Shown: positions 22,930 through 35,739 of the stretch, in pieces | Layout of the letters: every line of letters starts with the position of its first letter | How positions within the stretch are numbered: position 1 is the stretch's first letter | Origin: Dipteris shenzhenensis | Lineage: Eukaryota > Polypodiophyta > Polypodiopsida > Gleicheniales | Assembly: GCA_047967505.1 (NCBI GenBank) | Contig: CM106538.1 | DNA: 64,000 bases | Direction: 5' to 3' (one strand) | Made by a program: the position numbers and the translations under genes | The notes under the pieces: model-generated | The model's input: only the letters and a program-made list of their open reading frames with translations | What the model was told of the DNA's origin: nothing | Databases searched by the model: none

Positions 22930-24430
22930 TGAATTCCTTCTCTAGTGCTTGAATTTAATGTTTACCTTCTTTGAGGCTGTTCTGCAACTCATTGTTTGTG
23001 TCTATTGTGGCATGGAGTTGATCCTCTTTAAGTATTAATATTTCATTTAAGTACACCATTTCCTTCTTGATATCATCACAAGTGACTTGCATTTGGGAGA
23101 GGGATAACTCAACCTCTTTGTTTCTATTCAAGGCATCAGATAACTGTAGGTATTTTTCTTGGAGAGAAACCGTGGCTTGTTGGGCATCCTTTCTACTTTC
23201 TGCTAGAGCATTTTGTGCAAGGAGCTATTGCTACACTTGTTTTGCCATGCTTTCCTTGAGCTTATGGATTTTAGCCTCAGCACTTTGCAACTTGGTTTGG
23301 AGTGATGGGAGCATCTGCTGTTCCATTTCTCTTTCCTGCTCATATGACGCCATGGTAGCAAATAACTGAGACCATTGTTGTAACTATTGACTATGATGAT
23401 GTATGATCTAGAATGTGCTATGGCCTTACTTGTATTGGACATGCAATTGACTCCCATGTGCCGATGTGGAATTTTGATCTATTTCTTGAACAGTATTCTG
23501 TTGTATGGTGCCACTAGAGACGTTTGGGGGTTGTGACTCTAGAGTCGTGGATTCATCAATGTTGGTGACTTAAAATTTTTTCTCACCCTTGTATGATTGA
23601 AAAGTTTAGCCAAAAACTTAGTTGCCTCTTTGCATATGGGATCCAAAATCATATCACGGCATATTCCCCCACTCTGTGACTTTGTATTAGGTGGGAGTAA
23701 ATCCTGAATCTCAGAGAATCTTGCATCCAAATGTTTCTTTGGATATTCTTCTTGTGCCTCTAGAAATGAGAAAGCTTCCTGCATAGTGGATCTACTGAGG
23801 TAGATCTGTGAGGGCTTTTCTTTATATGTTACTATGCCATACTTATCTTTCTCCAACTCTCTGCTTTTATATGATGTTATGAATTGACAAATGTATTCTG
23901 TCATAGGAGGTGTTGGTAAGAAGGATTTTAGCTTCTAAAAAATACTTCCTAGACCCTTTGACTACAAGAAGTTGTACGCATCGACAGGTGACATGGCAAA
24001 CGTTGAGACTTGTGGCCATACAATCTATATTGTCTTATCTGCTCGCTAGCTCTTTGTTGGTTTGGTCATCAATGTGTTCTGCACCTACATCCTACATAGT
24101 CAATTGCTCTGCCTCAATTTCTTTTGACTCTAGGGTCCTTAGGTTCTATGTCTTATCTTCTTGGAATGTTGCATTTATTTGCTCATCAATATCACTATCT
24201 AGAACCACTAGCTGTGGTTATTTTGGTGCTGACCTCTGGGTTGGTGATTCTAGATCTTGTCCTTCTTCAGGTTGGTGATTTGAGGAGGGTTGTTGAGGTT
24301 GAGTTTTGGGCCATTTGGCAGGTGTCACTTTGTTGATGGTGTTGTAGGCCTTTTTCCCATCTTATTGGATTATCTTCACCCTAGCATTTCACACATGAAT
24401 TAGGTCCCAGTTTGACAGTGCTAAGAGTGT
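22930..24430 (-). pseudogene. Gln-rich, coiled-coil protein relic
   Basis: Reading on the minus strand from about 24430: a Pro/Gln-rich acidic region (KVTPAKWPKTQPQQPSSN; VVLDSDIDEQINATFQED), a compact domain from about 23904 (MTEYICQFITSYKSRELEKD) to 23540, and a Thr/Ser/Gln linker. After that comes a long coiled coil from ATG at 23353 (EQEREMEQQMLPSLQTKLQ; SLQEKYLQLSDALNRNKEVE) to about 22930. Several stops and frame changes interrupt it; the two in the coil read TAG, as if from CAG. It follows the truncated gypsy integrase on the same strand. It may be an extra ORF of that element or a separate one, and other coiled-coil relics at 36.6, 38.5 and 46.1 kb resemble it in style. Confidence 0.5.
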
Positions 24431-24462
24431 CTATTTCTTTTGTGAGTGGCTAATGCATTTTA

Positions 24463-26390
24463 CTATTTTTGTGATGAGGGTGCCATGTGTGTGGATCCAT
24501 AGGCATCTGCCCAAAGTGTTGGCCACCAATATCCTGCAAGAAGGACTTTTCTTGCTGTTGCTTCCCCTTGGTAATGTCCATTTGCAATGCCTTCATGGGC
24601 TTCACTAAGGATTGGCATGATCTCATGTGGCATCACACATCTCCTTAAAATCAGGCCATTGTCCATCTTGTATAGTTGCCTTGCAATGAGTTGATAGGTG
24701 TAGCTTTTAGAATTAGTTTCCTAGCATCCATCCTAGCATCCACTGCTTCATTTCAAGAGGTGGTCATCTTGCCATTAAGTACCCAATGATGTTTGCACAC
24801 CAGTTAGGCACAACGTCTATGTGAAATAATGCAACATCTGGTAGGTCATCTTCTATTCCTTCTGACTCTTCTCCTATCCTTAATCGTGACATGTGATTAG
24901 CAATGAAATGTTGAGCTCCTTTTCTCACCACGATTTTGAAATTGAATTCTTGTAGAGCAATAGAAGCCATCAAGTGATCTGACCTATGGTACATGGCCGA
25001 TTCACAAGATATAATAAGACTTGATGATTTGTGTAGAAGATAAAGTTAGTAGCCAATAGATAGTGTCAAAATTTCTTCGTGCTGTAGATCATTGCCAAGG
25101 CTTCTCTTTCTATTGTTGTGTAATTCACCCCCGCATCATTTAGCTGTTTGCTTGCAAAGTATACTGGGTAGTCTTTGTTGTGTTTGCCAGGTTAACATAA
25201 CACACTCCCTATTGCATAATTTTAACCATCAGTATGGACATGAAATTCTATGTCCCAATTTGGTGCCATTAGAACTAGGGCTATGATCAATCTCCACTTG
25301 AGGGTTTCAAATGCTTGTTCACATTCGTCTGTCCAGATGAAGTTGACTAGGAGCTTATATAGGGGTCTTGCAATCATGGCATACCTCAGTATGAACCTTC
25401 TATAGTATCCAGCATGGCCCATGAAGACTTCGACTCTCTTGGCATTTAGTGGTGGGAGAAATTCCATGATGATCTTTATTTGTTCATGTTAGTTGTTTGC
25501 AATCCCATGTTCAGAGACTATGTGTCCCAAGACTACTTTGTGTGTGACCAAGAATTGGCATTTTAGAGGATTCAAAGAGATTCCATACTCCCTGCATTTT
25601 TTTAGCACTCTTCAAGGCATTTCAATTGATCCTTTTTTCCTGAGTGTATGCACAAGTCATCGAGGAAGACTTGTTGAGAAATTTCATAAAGGCTGTGTAC
25701 ATGACCCTTTGAAAAGTAGATGGGGCATTGCGTAAGTTGAATGGCACGACTTTGTATGCAAAAATGCCCCATTCCATGGCAAATGCAGTCTTTGCCTGAT
25801 CTTGAGGTGCAATTTGTACTTGGTTGTACCCACTGAACCCATCCAAGAAGCTATACACTTCAGACCTCGTTACCCTTTCTAAAATTGTTTTAGCCAATGG
25901 TAGGGGATAGTGATCTTTGATTGTTGCTGCATTGATGTTCTTGAGATTCACACATATTCTGAGCTTCTTGTTTTTATTAGGAACAATCACAATTAGTGAC
26001 ACCCAATCAGTATTCTCGATCTCATAAATGAAACCAGCATCCAGTAATTTTTCTAATTCTTCTTAGACATGGGTGCCATACATGGGATTTCTCTTGTAGG
26101 GTCTAGATACCTTTGGTTTGGATCCTTCCCTTATTGTTATGGTATGTACTACAACTTTAGGGGGAATCCCTTTCATTTCTTTGTAGGACCAAGCCGTGAA
26201 ATCTCTAAATTCCATCAGCAATGCTTTTAGTTCTTTTTCGTCTTCTAGAGTGAGCTGTTCGCCGATGTATACAAGCTTTTCTTCTTCTTTGTCCAAGGCA
26301 AGATTTAGTTTCCTTGTCTTGGTGGTGGATGGTCCTTCATAAACTGGGGTATCCTCAATATTCTCTATTTTTGTGAACTTTGCACCCTTA
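24463..26390 (-). pseudogene. pol: Ty3/gypsy pol relic (second element)
   Basis: On the minus strand: a linker with FTAWSYKEMKGIPPKVV, the FAWSY motif before RT (26296-26063); RT with LRICVNLKNINAATIKDHYP and FLDGFSGYNQV (26002-25622); and the RT connection with GHAGYYRRFILRYAMIARPL (25467-25222). The RNase H end follows, with a decayed ADALSRL-type motif, HFIANHMSRLRIG (24994-24764). Last is the integrase finger region with GYWWPTLWADA (24666-24463). The frame is broken many times. The integrase catalytic core is absent, and sequence changes at about 24490 to the coiled-coil relic. No LTRs were found. The element is much older than the one at 4.4-9.35 kb. Confidence 0.88.
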
Positions 26391-27089
26391 GTGACTAGTT
26401 ACACCACATGTCGTTTTAAAGCATGGTAGTGTATCCTAGCATAGTTGAGATAGCTATCTTAGTGCCTTGATATGATATTCCAGTGTTTGGTTGATATAGA
26501 TACTCTAAAATGTTCCAACGTTTCTTTATGGTTGTTTTTCTCCTTTCTAGACACATTTATGCTCTCCAAGCACACAACATCTAGACCACCATCCCTAAAC
26601 ACATTGTAAACATAGTAATAGTCTAAAGGCATTGTAAACAAAGCATTAGGGGAGAATGGGGGTCTCAAAAGGGCCTCCAATTAGTGTTTCCTAATTTCAA
26701 GGGATTAGAGAGTGAATTGAGGTGTACCAATGGGAGTGCTAGAAGGTGTGGGGCAATGGTATGTTGAGGTGGAGGGTGGGTAGGCCTACAGAGAGCCCCT
26801 ATTGGTTGCTCCCCTTACACTAGGGACCACTCAAACCATCCCCCCCCTCTTAACCCATGTTTGAACCTCCTACTAGGTGCACCTCCCCCACATGAGCCCA
26901 AAATTGCCTTCAATGGGACGGTAGGGCCCTTTTGGCAAATTTTTCTTCTCCCCTCCCTCTTTCTAGGGCCTCTGCCCCCCACTGTTCTGGTCCAGCCTAC
27001 CAAATCACTCAGATTTGAACCAAATCCCGCACATTTTCCCTCTTCCCCCTCTTTCTCTGCTCCCTCATGCTTTGGCCTGCTTGCTGCAG

Positions 27090-27092
<3 letters not shown>
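26391..27092. other. Intergenic, no supportable gene
   Basis: Short frames only; C-rich from about 26820. I see no motif. Confidence 0.45.
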
Positions 27093-27145
<53 letters not shown>

Positions 27146-27410
27146 CTCTCCCTCTCTTATGCCTCTGTTGGAGCTGCTCTATCCCTCTCCTTCTCCCTCT
27201 CCTGTGCCTCTATTGCTGTTGCTCTGTCCCTCTCCTTCTCCCTCTCCTGTGCCTCTGTTGCTGCTGCTACTCTGTCCCTCTCCTTCTCCCTCTTTTGTGC
27301 CTCTGTTGGAGCTGCTCTATCCCTCTCCTTCTCCCTCTCCTGTGCCTCTATTGCTACTACTCTGGTCCCTCTCCTTCTCCCTCTTTTGTGCCTCTGTTGG
27401 AGCTGCATTA
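27093..27410. repeat. (CT)n microsatellite followed by a 44-48-bp minisatellite
   Basis: About 50 bp of CT repeats lead into six units starting TGCCTCTRTTG at 27161, 27204, 27250, 27298, 27342 and 27390. Each ends CCCTCTCCTTCTCCCTCT or similar. The open frames on both strands (for example a repeated EREKERDR on the minus strand) arise from the repeat. Confidence 0.85.
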
Positions 27411-27519
27411 CCTTGTGTAGGAGTCCCATTCTTACTGTTGCAACCTCTGCAAGCATGGTGAGGAGAATGGCTACAAGACCATGCAATGCTGTGACCTCTT
27501 GTATCTTCCACAACACCAG

Positions 27520-28720
27520 AAATGCATTGGATGAGTGGATCCCTTGCACCTACAACTTAAATGACTAGATAGTGATGAAAGGATTGGCCAAAGGTCCACA
27601 TAAGCTTCCCAAGAGCTAGAGAGGTGACATCTTGCATGAGTGGAAGGGGCGCATCTTGAAGTTCAAGTTTGGGAAGAAAGGATGACTTGCAAAAGTGCAA
27701 CATGTTTACATGGGAAAAGATATGCAGCTTCCTCCATCATTCAATCAATCTAGGATACCATCACACTGTGAGCTTTTCTATCTATGTACCTTTTTCACCT
27801 ACAAGTGTAATGAGTCCATTTGGAAATTTTGTGTTTGGTTTCTAAGAGCTCTTATTCATGGTGGCAGATGTTTTCCCTTTGGACCTCGAGGAGTGGGAAC
27901 TAGTTAAATCATTCATAGGCAAGTTCACTGCGATTCTGCTACAACAACTCTTTGCTCTCCTATAGGAGCTTTTTCCCTCTTTCTTTTCCTTCGCATATAG
28001 GATACAATTGCTCTTTCCTCTCCTACAACTATTGTTTTCCCAACATGCATGGTCTGGAACACAGTGACACAAGCTGGTAATGCTGTGAGCTCTAGTGTGT
28101 TCTGGAGGCATGGTCAGGAAGAAAGTGACTCAAGTTGGCAATATTGTGAGCTCTAGTGTGTTGTAGAGGCATGGTCAGGAACAAAGTGACCAAAGTGGCC
28201 AAAGATGGCAATATTGTGAGCTCTAGTGTGTTCTAGAGGCATGGAAGTGATAGAAGTTGACAATATTGTAAGCTCTAGTGTGTTTTAGAACATGAAAAAT
28301 GCATTGGATGACTTGAACTTACAGATTGACTGACTAGATAGTCGTGAAAGGTTTTGGCAATGGTCCACATAAGCTTCCCAAGAGGAAGGATGTATTTCTT
28401 AGACTATGTACCTTCCTTGCCTATCTTCTTTACAAGATCCTATTTTAACATAGGAGTGGAAGTAGTGGAATCTTTGATATAATTGACAATGGACTGTCTG
28501 TAAGTTATGTGCAGGAATACCTTTTAGTCATGGAAAACGAAATGTATAGTCCTTCAACTTTACTTAAAATGGTGAAATAGCAGGCAAGAATCTAGAGAAA
28601 TGCATGAAAATGTCCATTACATCCCTCGTGCAACATCAAACAATGTGTTTGACTAGTACAACCTGTCCATAAATTGTAGATTGGGCATTTTGGAATTTGC
28701 ATAGTTTTATTCATGACTTG
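27520..28720 (+). repeat. Composite repeat region with nested duplications
   Basis: ATGCATTGGATGA, then GACTAGATAGT and GTCCACATAAGCTTCCCAAG occur at 27520-27610 and again at 28295-28385. Between them a unit of about 60 bp with GTGAGCTCTAGTGTGTTCT occurs four times (about 28080-28280). From 28530 the sequence matches 21500-21720. This looks like an element family whose 3' part is shared with the 21.5-kb copy. A short frame at 27695-27907 (+) is open but unrecognised. Confidence 0.6.
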
Positions 28721-29862
28721 GAGGACATTAAAAGCACTGATGAATTTTATTTTGATGGCTTTATGGTGTGGTTTCATGTCCAAAGTTTTCAAGTAATATG
28801 TATAAAGTTTTCATGCTGAAAGTTTTCATGTCTAAAGTTTACAGTTTATACCTATTTGCCTTGCTTGCATCATTAAAGGAGACAATGCCATGATGTTAAG
28901 CAGCCTATGTATTGATTTATATTTTTTGGTCTTTTAATGTAATGTGTGCTTTGTTAGGTTTGCTAATGTAATGGCTGTTGAATTGATGTAGGAGGCATTT
29001 GAGATCTCTCATTGGTGCACTATATTAGTCGAGCAAGAGGATACGTTGTGGTCTTCCACATCCAATTTTTAGAATGGCCTACTTAACTATTAAAGTGCAT
29101 CAAAGTATTGACAGCTTGATCATTAAGATCCAATATCCCATTGGAAATGGTGTAAAAAACTTTGTGCCCGGATACCCTGAGAGGAGAGCCTTAATGGTAT
29201 TAGTATTAGGATCTTACTTGGGGATTTCAAAAGCCTCTTTTTTATATGTATTAGATGTAGCAAAGAGGAGGTACATGCTATAAAGAGTCTTTGTATTTTA
29301 ATGGAGAGATTATAATACAAAAATGTACATTTTATCACATTCTCTTCCTTGCAAGATACCATGTCATAAGCAATAATTTTGATTGAGTCATGGGTGGAAT
29401 TTTGAATGTGTTGTTATTTCAATATAAGGTAATGCCGCTTTGAATTGTAGAGTATTGAATACACCACCTCCAAGTTTGTTGTGTAGAGAGGTGAACCTTT
29501 TAGATGCAAACTTGTCCCTTTTCCTTCATTTGTATCCAAAGTAATTACAAATTTATGACCCCCTCAACTTGTGACTGGTTTTTTAAGGTCTTCTACATTG
29601 AATTTGAACATTCGGGGAAAAATAGGGTTGTAGTCAAATAGACCATATTTTTCCAGTCAAATATCATAGAGCTACTCATGCTCTCGATTTTGAACTAAAA
29701 CAATTTGCAATCAGAGTTATAACGCAAAAGTTATAGCCATTTTACTATTCTCTTCATATTCCATGCAATTAAGTTCTATTACTTGTATATATATTTTTGT
29801 AAAATTAATTTAGGAAAATATTGTGAATATTCCAAGTCAAAATAATACTCTCGACCAAGTTT
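28721..29862. other. AT-rich intergenic DNA, no gene seen
   Basis: Frames up to 79 codons on either strand have no motif. I see nothing supportable. Confidence 0.45.
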
Positions 29863-30076
29863 GGTAATTTTGGTGACCATTTTTGGCAAATAAAGGAGGA
29901 ATTTGACCACGGCGCAGAAGGCAAAGTTGGTCAGACATCATGGGGTGTCCGGCCAAATTCGCACTGTGGTAGGTTTGTGCATTTTTGGACACCCCATGAT
30001 GTCCTAACCAACTTTGCCTTCTGCGCCGTGGTCAAATTCCTCCTTTATTTGCCAAAAATGGACATCAAAATGGCCG
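29863..30076 (+). ncRNA. Long near-perfect inverted repeat (hairpin)
   Basis: Left arm 29877-29950 and right arm 29987-30061 are complementary over about 74 bp, with a few mismatches and one bulge near 29930/30005 (GTCAGAC against GTCCTAAC). The loop is 36 nt. A weaker stem extends outward to 29863 and 30076. A transcript would fold into a stem long enough for Dicer-like processing, as in young plant miRNA or siRNA loci formed by inverted duplication. A foldback transposon is the alternative. No promoter or target is shown, so the RNA-gene label is inference. Confidence 0.45.
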
Positions 30077-31392
30077 AGATCCCTCCCAAATGGATTTTGG
30101 CTACCTTGCAATGAGGTGCCATCTTTCTCTAATCTTGGAGTGAAGAGGGGGGATTGTAATGCATGGAAGTCTTCTTCACACATCTAGTATTCTTGGGCTA
30201 CATCTTCAATTCCTTGTTGAGTAGCCAAGATTGCCTCCATGTTAGTGAGGCTAGTGTCATCAAAGCATGCAATTTCATGTACCTTTGGATTAGTGTCTTC
30301 AATTCCAAATTCAATGAGATCCATTGATACACTATTGCTCATTTCAAAAAGGGCCTCATCCTCTTATAGACCAGAGCTCCCCATCTATTGTTCTAGAATT
30401 AAGCAATGCCAAGTGTGGCATCTATGCTACACCATTGTATTGTGGGCAGTAGAAGGTGAACCACATTGGGTGTGTTGTAGGACTTGACTCTCAATACTCT
30501 CATCCTCTCTTGGTGAACATCAACAACTTGTTATGTTGGATCAGTGCGTACCATGATGCTAGTAGGTGAAGTAGTCATAAAAGAAGTGCTCCCTTTGACA
30601 AAGTGAGGATCGTACTCTCCTAGTCACTAAGACAACATCCTAATACAACACTAATCTAAGGAGGATGCAACCTAAGTGCAAACATGATGAAGAGAGTGCT
30701 CATGACATGTACCTCAAGTCAATTAGGTTCCAAGATAGATTAGCTTGGACTCATAAAGAGAATCTTGAGATAGTGTAAAGTGCTTGATTGATATTACTTC
30801 AAATGAATCTCCCTTTTATAGGTGAGGGTACTTACATCCATATGCTTGCTCACATGTGGGATATCTCCTCCATGCCATATGGCAGCTTTCCCTTTACTCA
30901 TACCTTTGCTCTACATGTGCTCATGGCACCACAACTCTCAACACCCTTAGGCTCCTTGTCAAGAGTATCCTCAAATAGTGGAGGATATTATGATTATCTT
31001 GATGCTAGTAGGTGAAGTAGTCATAGAAGAAGATGCTCCCCTAGGCTTCTTGTCAGGATCCTCCTCAAATAGGAGGATGTTATGACTACACTAAGGGAAG
31101 CATCTCTCTCTATCAATCAAAAAGTGAGAATGGAGGCATCATCAAGGGGTATAGAAGATATTGAGGGACGTTTTTTGGGTCCCTACCAATAGCCTTCATA
31201 AAGTTTTGTCTAGGTTCCATAGAGTACAATACATTGACAAAAGACTAGTGTTACTAAAGGGAGTTTGTTATTTGGATGGATTGGCTAGCCACAAGACTCT
31301 CAAAAAATAAGAGGGAGGGATGATCAAGGATCTCAAGGTTTTCTATCCTCTTATTTACTGAAGAAGATTGGGTAGGTTTGGTCACCAAAAGC
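30077..31392. repeat. Intergenic DNA with two small direct duplications
   Basis: GATGCTAGTAGGTGAAGTAG with its following bases occurs at about 30553 and 31001. A segment with CCTCAAATAG and GAGGATRTTATGA occurs at about 30970 and 31070. No supportable gene. Confidence 0.5.
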
Positions 31393-33150
31393 TATTCAGT
31401 CAATTGATGACATCCAATCTTCAAATGCTACTCTTGAGAAATCCATCATTATGAAGCAAAATGGTGTGAACTAGTGTAATAGATTAGTGGATGTCAAGAA
31501 GTTAAGGATAGTTTAAAAAAAGGCTAGAAGTGAAAAGTAAATGTACAAATGACCTAAAGTGAGGTGCTTATAAATGGGTAAGACCCAAAAAACCCTCAAA
31601 CTATTCCTTTATTTTTTAAACAAAAATGAATGTTGAATTCTTAAATAATTTGCACTCACTTCCCTCTATTGAAAAACTCTCCTCTACACACTCCTATTTG
31701 CACCAAATCCCCTCCATCGTGTAACTCTCCTCTACATACTCCTATCCTTCAATAAGCCCCCTCCATCACATAATTCATGTACTCCAATTCTTTAAGACAT
31801 CTAGCAACGTATAGTAAGGCTTGGATTGAATTGTGAAATGAAAAAATGACTAATGTCAAATGAAAACCCAATAAAAGTTTTATTGCAAAAAATAGCCATG
31901 GGACATCAAAAACATCTCTCTCTCTCTCTCTCTCTCTCTCTATTCCGTCCACTCAGCCTCTCCCACTAGTCCCTCTACTCATCCTCTCCGCCTTAGCCTC
32001 CCTTACCTGCTTAGCCTACCCTCCTCAGCCTCCCTCACCCACTCAGCCACCAGCAATAGCTAGTAGTCACCACCACCAGAAGTCACCGTCCACCTCAGCA
32101 AGGGACATGTAACCCCAGGGTTTGGGTTGAGCCCCAAAACCCAACCTTGGGGGTTAGTTATGGCAAGGGGCACCTGAATATATGCAAGCCACTATAGATG
32201 GGGATGCCAAGACACCTGTGGCCTTCCCCAAGATCAAGACACTTGTCTTGACCCTGACAAAAGCACTATATTCCTCCGTTACAGCTCTCCCCTTGCCTCC
32301 CCCCTATGTGTTTGCAAAGACACCATTCCCATATGCAAAGAACTATCTACAACAGAAGAGAATGGTAAGCATGATAGACCCACAAGAGCATATTTATTAC
32401 TTATAGCAAAAAATTCATGAGCTCAAGCTCAGACTTGTAGCTTTAGAGAGGTAAACAGATGCATGGGAAGCACAAGGAAATCATGACATTATTCATGAGG
32501 TATTGCAGATACAGAATATAGCAGCACCCACACCACAGATCATCGAAGGCTATTCAGTCAATTGATGACATCCAATCTTTGAATGCTACTCTTAGACTAG
32601 AGAAATCCATCACTATAAAGCAAAATGGTGGGAAGTAGGGTAATAGATTAGTAGATGTCAAGCAGGTGAGGATAATTCAAAGGCGGCTAGAAGTGAAATG
32701 TGAATGTAAACATGACCTAAAGTGAGGTACTTATAAATGGTTAAGACCCAAAAAGCCCTCAAATTATTCCATTATATTTAAAAAAAAATCAACGTTGAAT
32801 TCTGGGATAATTTGCACTCACGTCCTTCTATTAGACAACTCTCCTCTACACACTCATATTTGCACTAAATACCCTCCATTGTAGAACTCTCCTCTACATA
32901 CTCCTATTCTTTAATAAGCCCCCTCCATCACATAATTATGCTCTACCTGTACTCCAATTGTTTAAGATATGCAGCAAGGTATAGCAAGACGGCTTGGAGT
33001 GAAGTGTGAAATGACTAATGGCCGAATGAAAACCCAATAACAAGCTATATCAAGGCTTGGAGTGAAGTATGAAATGAGGAAATGACTAATGTCAAATGAA
33101 AACCCAATAAATGGCTTATTGCAAAAGATAGCCATGGGACATCAAAAGCA
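31393..33150. repeat. Direct repeats of about 560-620 bp enclosing about 600 bp
   Basis: 31393-31950 and 32546-33170 align over their length. Anchors are CTATTCAGTCAATTGATGAC, CTCTCCTCTACA, AATAAGCCCCCTCCATCACA and TAGCCATGGGACATCAAAA, and both copies run into a CT tract. The 600 bp between them hold a coding-like plus frame (32182-32406, then a coiled-coil-like HELKLRLVALER). They could be LTRs of a small non-autonomous element or a segmental duplication. Copy ends do not show clear TG and CA. Confidence 0.65.
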
Positions 33151-33327
<177 letters not shown>

Positions 33328-33349
33328 TTATTGCTATCTCTTTGGATGA

Positions 33350-35300
33350 ATTCTGTGTGTTGTTAGAAGCTAATCAGCACCTCATATCCCGGGGCAAGGT
33401 TTTTTCTAGGTGTAGACAAGCATGCATATCTCTTAACCCAGCCAAAAGTATCTTTTGTGTGCATATCAACGTATTGATTTGGTCATGTGATTTCTAAGGA
33501 TGGTATTCACTCCGAGCCAAGTAAGAGTAAGGCTATTAAGAGATGCCTGAACCCAAGAACCTTACTCAACTTAGATCATTTTTGTGTTTCATTAGCTCTA
33601 TAGAAGATTAATTAAAGATTTTGCAAACATTCTTATCCCATTATATGAGATGAATAAGAAGGATACAAAGTTTTAGTGGACCAAGGAGTTAGCTATAGCT
33701 TTTGATGATGTAAAGAAATGGGCACTGAGACACCCGTAAGCTAGACTACCCAGTTTACTATGCAAGCAGACTTATGACCCAAGCTGAGTGCAACTATAGT
33801 ACCACTGAAAGGGAGGCAATTGACATGGTTTATAGTGCATAGTAATTCTAGCATTATTTGGTTGGTAATCAATCCATTTTCTATGTGGAACACTATCTGA
33901 TCAACAAAATAGTGATTCAAGGTCACTTGGTTCTATCGACACTTTTATTGCTGCAAGAGTTCAATTTTAGAATCATTCATAAACTAGGGAAACCCCATGC
34001 TGGGGTAGACTACTTGTTTTGGTTACCTACCTTGGAAGAAACTAAAGGTATTTCAATCATACTACATGATGCACAGTTGTTTGCTACAGCTTTGTGGATA
34101 CCAAGTATGATGAATTGATGCAATATCTCTCTCAAGGAACCTTTCCCAAGCACTTGACCAAGGAGAAGCATAGACGGATAGCTCTAAAAATACGGCGTTA
34201 CACTCTAAGTGGTGGTCACTTGTATTGCAAATGAACAAATGGCATATTGCATAGATGGGTTTTGCCACATGTGCAAGAAATGGGTCTCACCATAGCTGTT
34301 GTTATAGTAGTCATTTTGGCAGAGATTTAATAGCTCAAAAGGTGCTCCAAGATGGGATATGGTGGGAAACTCTATTTAAGGATGATTATGCTAAGTGTGC
34401 TAGGTGTGATGTATGCTAGCAAATAGGACAAATGCTTCCTAAAAATCATATGCCTCTTCAACCAAGTTAGCCTTGGGAATCCTTTCAATGATGGGGATTA
34501 GGTTTCATGGTCCCTTCAAGACTACCCAATATTCATAGAACGAATATGTCTTGGCAGCCACACACTATGCCACCAAGTGGGTTGAGGCCAAAACAATAAG
34601 AGATAACTTAGCCGCCGCTGGCAACACGACCAAGTTCTTATTTGAAAATATCATATACAAATTTGGATTTCCAATTGAATTTGTCAGTGACCAAGCACTA
34701 TATGAATGAAGTACTTGAATCCCTAATGAAGGAGTTTATGGTAATGCATCGGGTTGCTATAACTTATTACCCACATTGTAGTGGCCAAGACGAGTTTTCT
34801 AATAAACTTATTAAGCTCATTATCACAAAGATAGGAAGCACTCATCGGAGCTCATCGGTGGGATTGGGACAGCAAGTAACATGCATCCTCGTGGGATTAC
34901 CGTACTACTTGTTACAACAAATCTTTTACCCCATTCAAAATGGTTTTTGGAGTGGAAGTAGTAGTTTCTTTAGAATTCTTGGTACCTAGTCTATGGGTTG
35001 ATGGTTGAGCATCATTTTAGAGAACCCAAAGCCATTCAAAAATGATTACACAAATTGACTAGGCTCGATGAATTACAAATTGGTCACAATAAGATATTGA
35101 ACAATGGATGAAAGCTTGGCATGACATGCACATTGTGCCCAAGCGCACCTTAAGAAGGGGATGTTGATTCTTCTCTATAATGCCAAGTTAGGTCCTTTGA
35201 AGCCTAACATAAAAACTTGGTTTAGATAGACCATACCAACTAATTGAAGTATATGACAATGAGGTAGTGCAATCGGATGACCTCCAAGGATAGGCAATTC
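33350..35300 (+). pseudogene. pol: Ty3/gypsy pol relic (third element)
   Basis: Pieces of pol appear in the right order on the plus strand. The RT end has a GHVISKDGIHSEPSK-type motif at about 33485-33540. RNase H has LTQAECNYSTTEREAIDMVY at about 33775-33835 and its end is at 33870-34060. In integrase, HYATKWVEAKT lies at about 34562-34600, FGFPIEFVSDQ at about 34660-34695 and YYPHCSGQDEFSN at about 34765-34800. A C-terminal segment follows near 35230-35340. Stops and frame changes are frequent. No LTRs or gag are seen beside it, and (CA)n borders it on the left. It is an old, inactive copy. Confidence 0.82.
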
Positions 35301-35739
35301 CAAAATAGATCAATAGGAGCCGAGTCAAGCCCTACCAAGCACAACCATGCCTAGTTATTGCCCCTTGGTTCAACATATGGGTTGTTCAAAAGACGCATCA
35401 GCATAGTAGGGTATTAAATAGCCAATTTATTTTGGCAAATCATGGGATCCATGAGGTTAACAGAGTCCAAGACTGCAATTATGTGTCAATTAAGGATGGT
35501 GCAGGAATCTAAATTACTCATTGCAGCAGCATGCAAGCTAAACTAAAGTGATTCCATGCATCTCCCTTCACATGCCTCTTAGCTATGTCTACATTTGCCA
35601 TCCACTTCATAGCCTTATTGCTACCTTCTTTGCTTGCTTTCTCTGTGCCTCCATCGCCATGGCATACACTACCTCCTTTGGGTTCTCCTAGCATGAGTCT
35701 TCCAAGCTATAGGCTTTGCTTTATGTGTATCAGCAAAGT

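Noticed and set aside
23910-24336. Plus-strand ORFs at 23910-24278 and 24124-24336
   Set aside because: The minus strand here reads a Gln/Pro-rich protein continuous with the coiled coil, so the plus frames are shadows.
26861-27568. 235-codon Ser/Leu-rich plus frame
   Set aside because: Caused by the CT tract and the 44-48-bp minisatellite; several overlapping frames are equally open.
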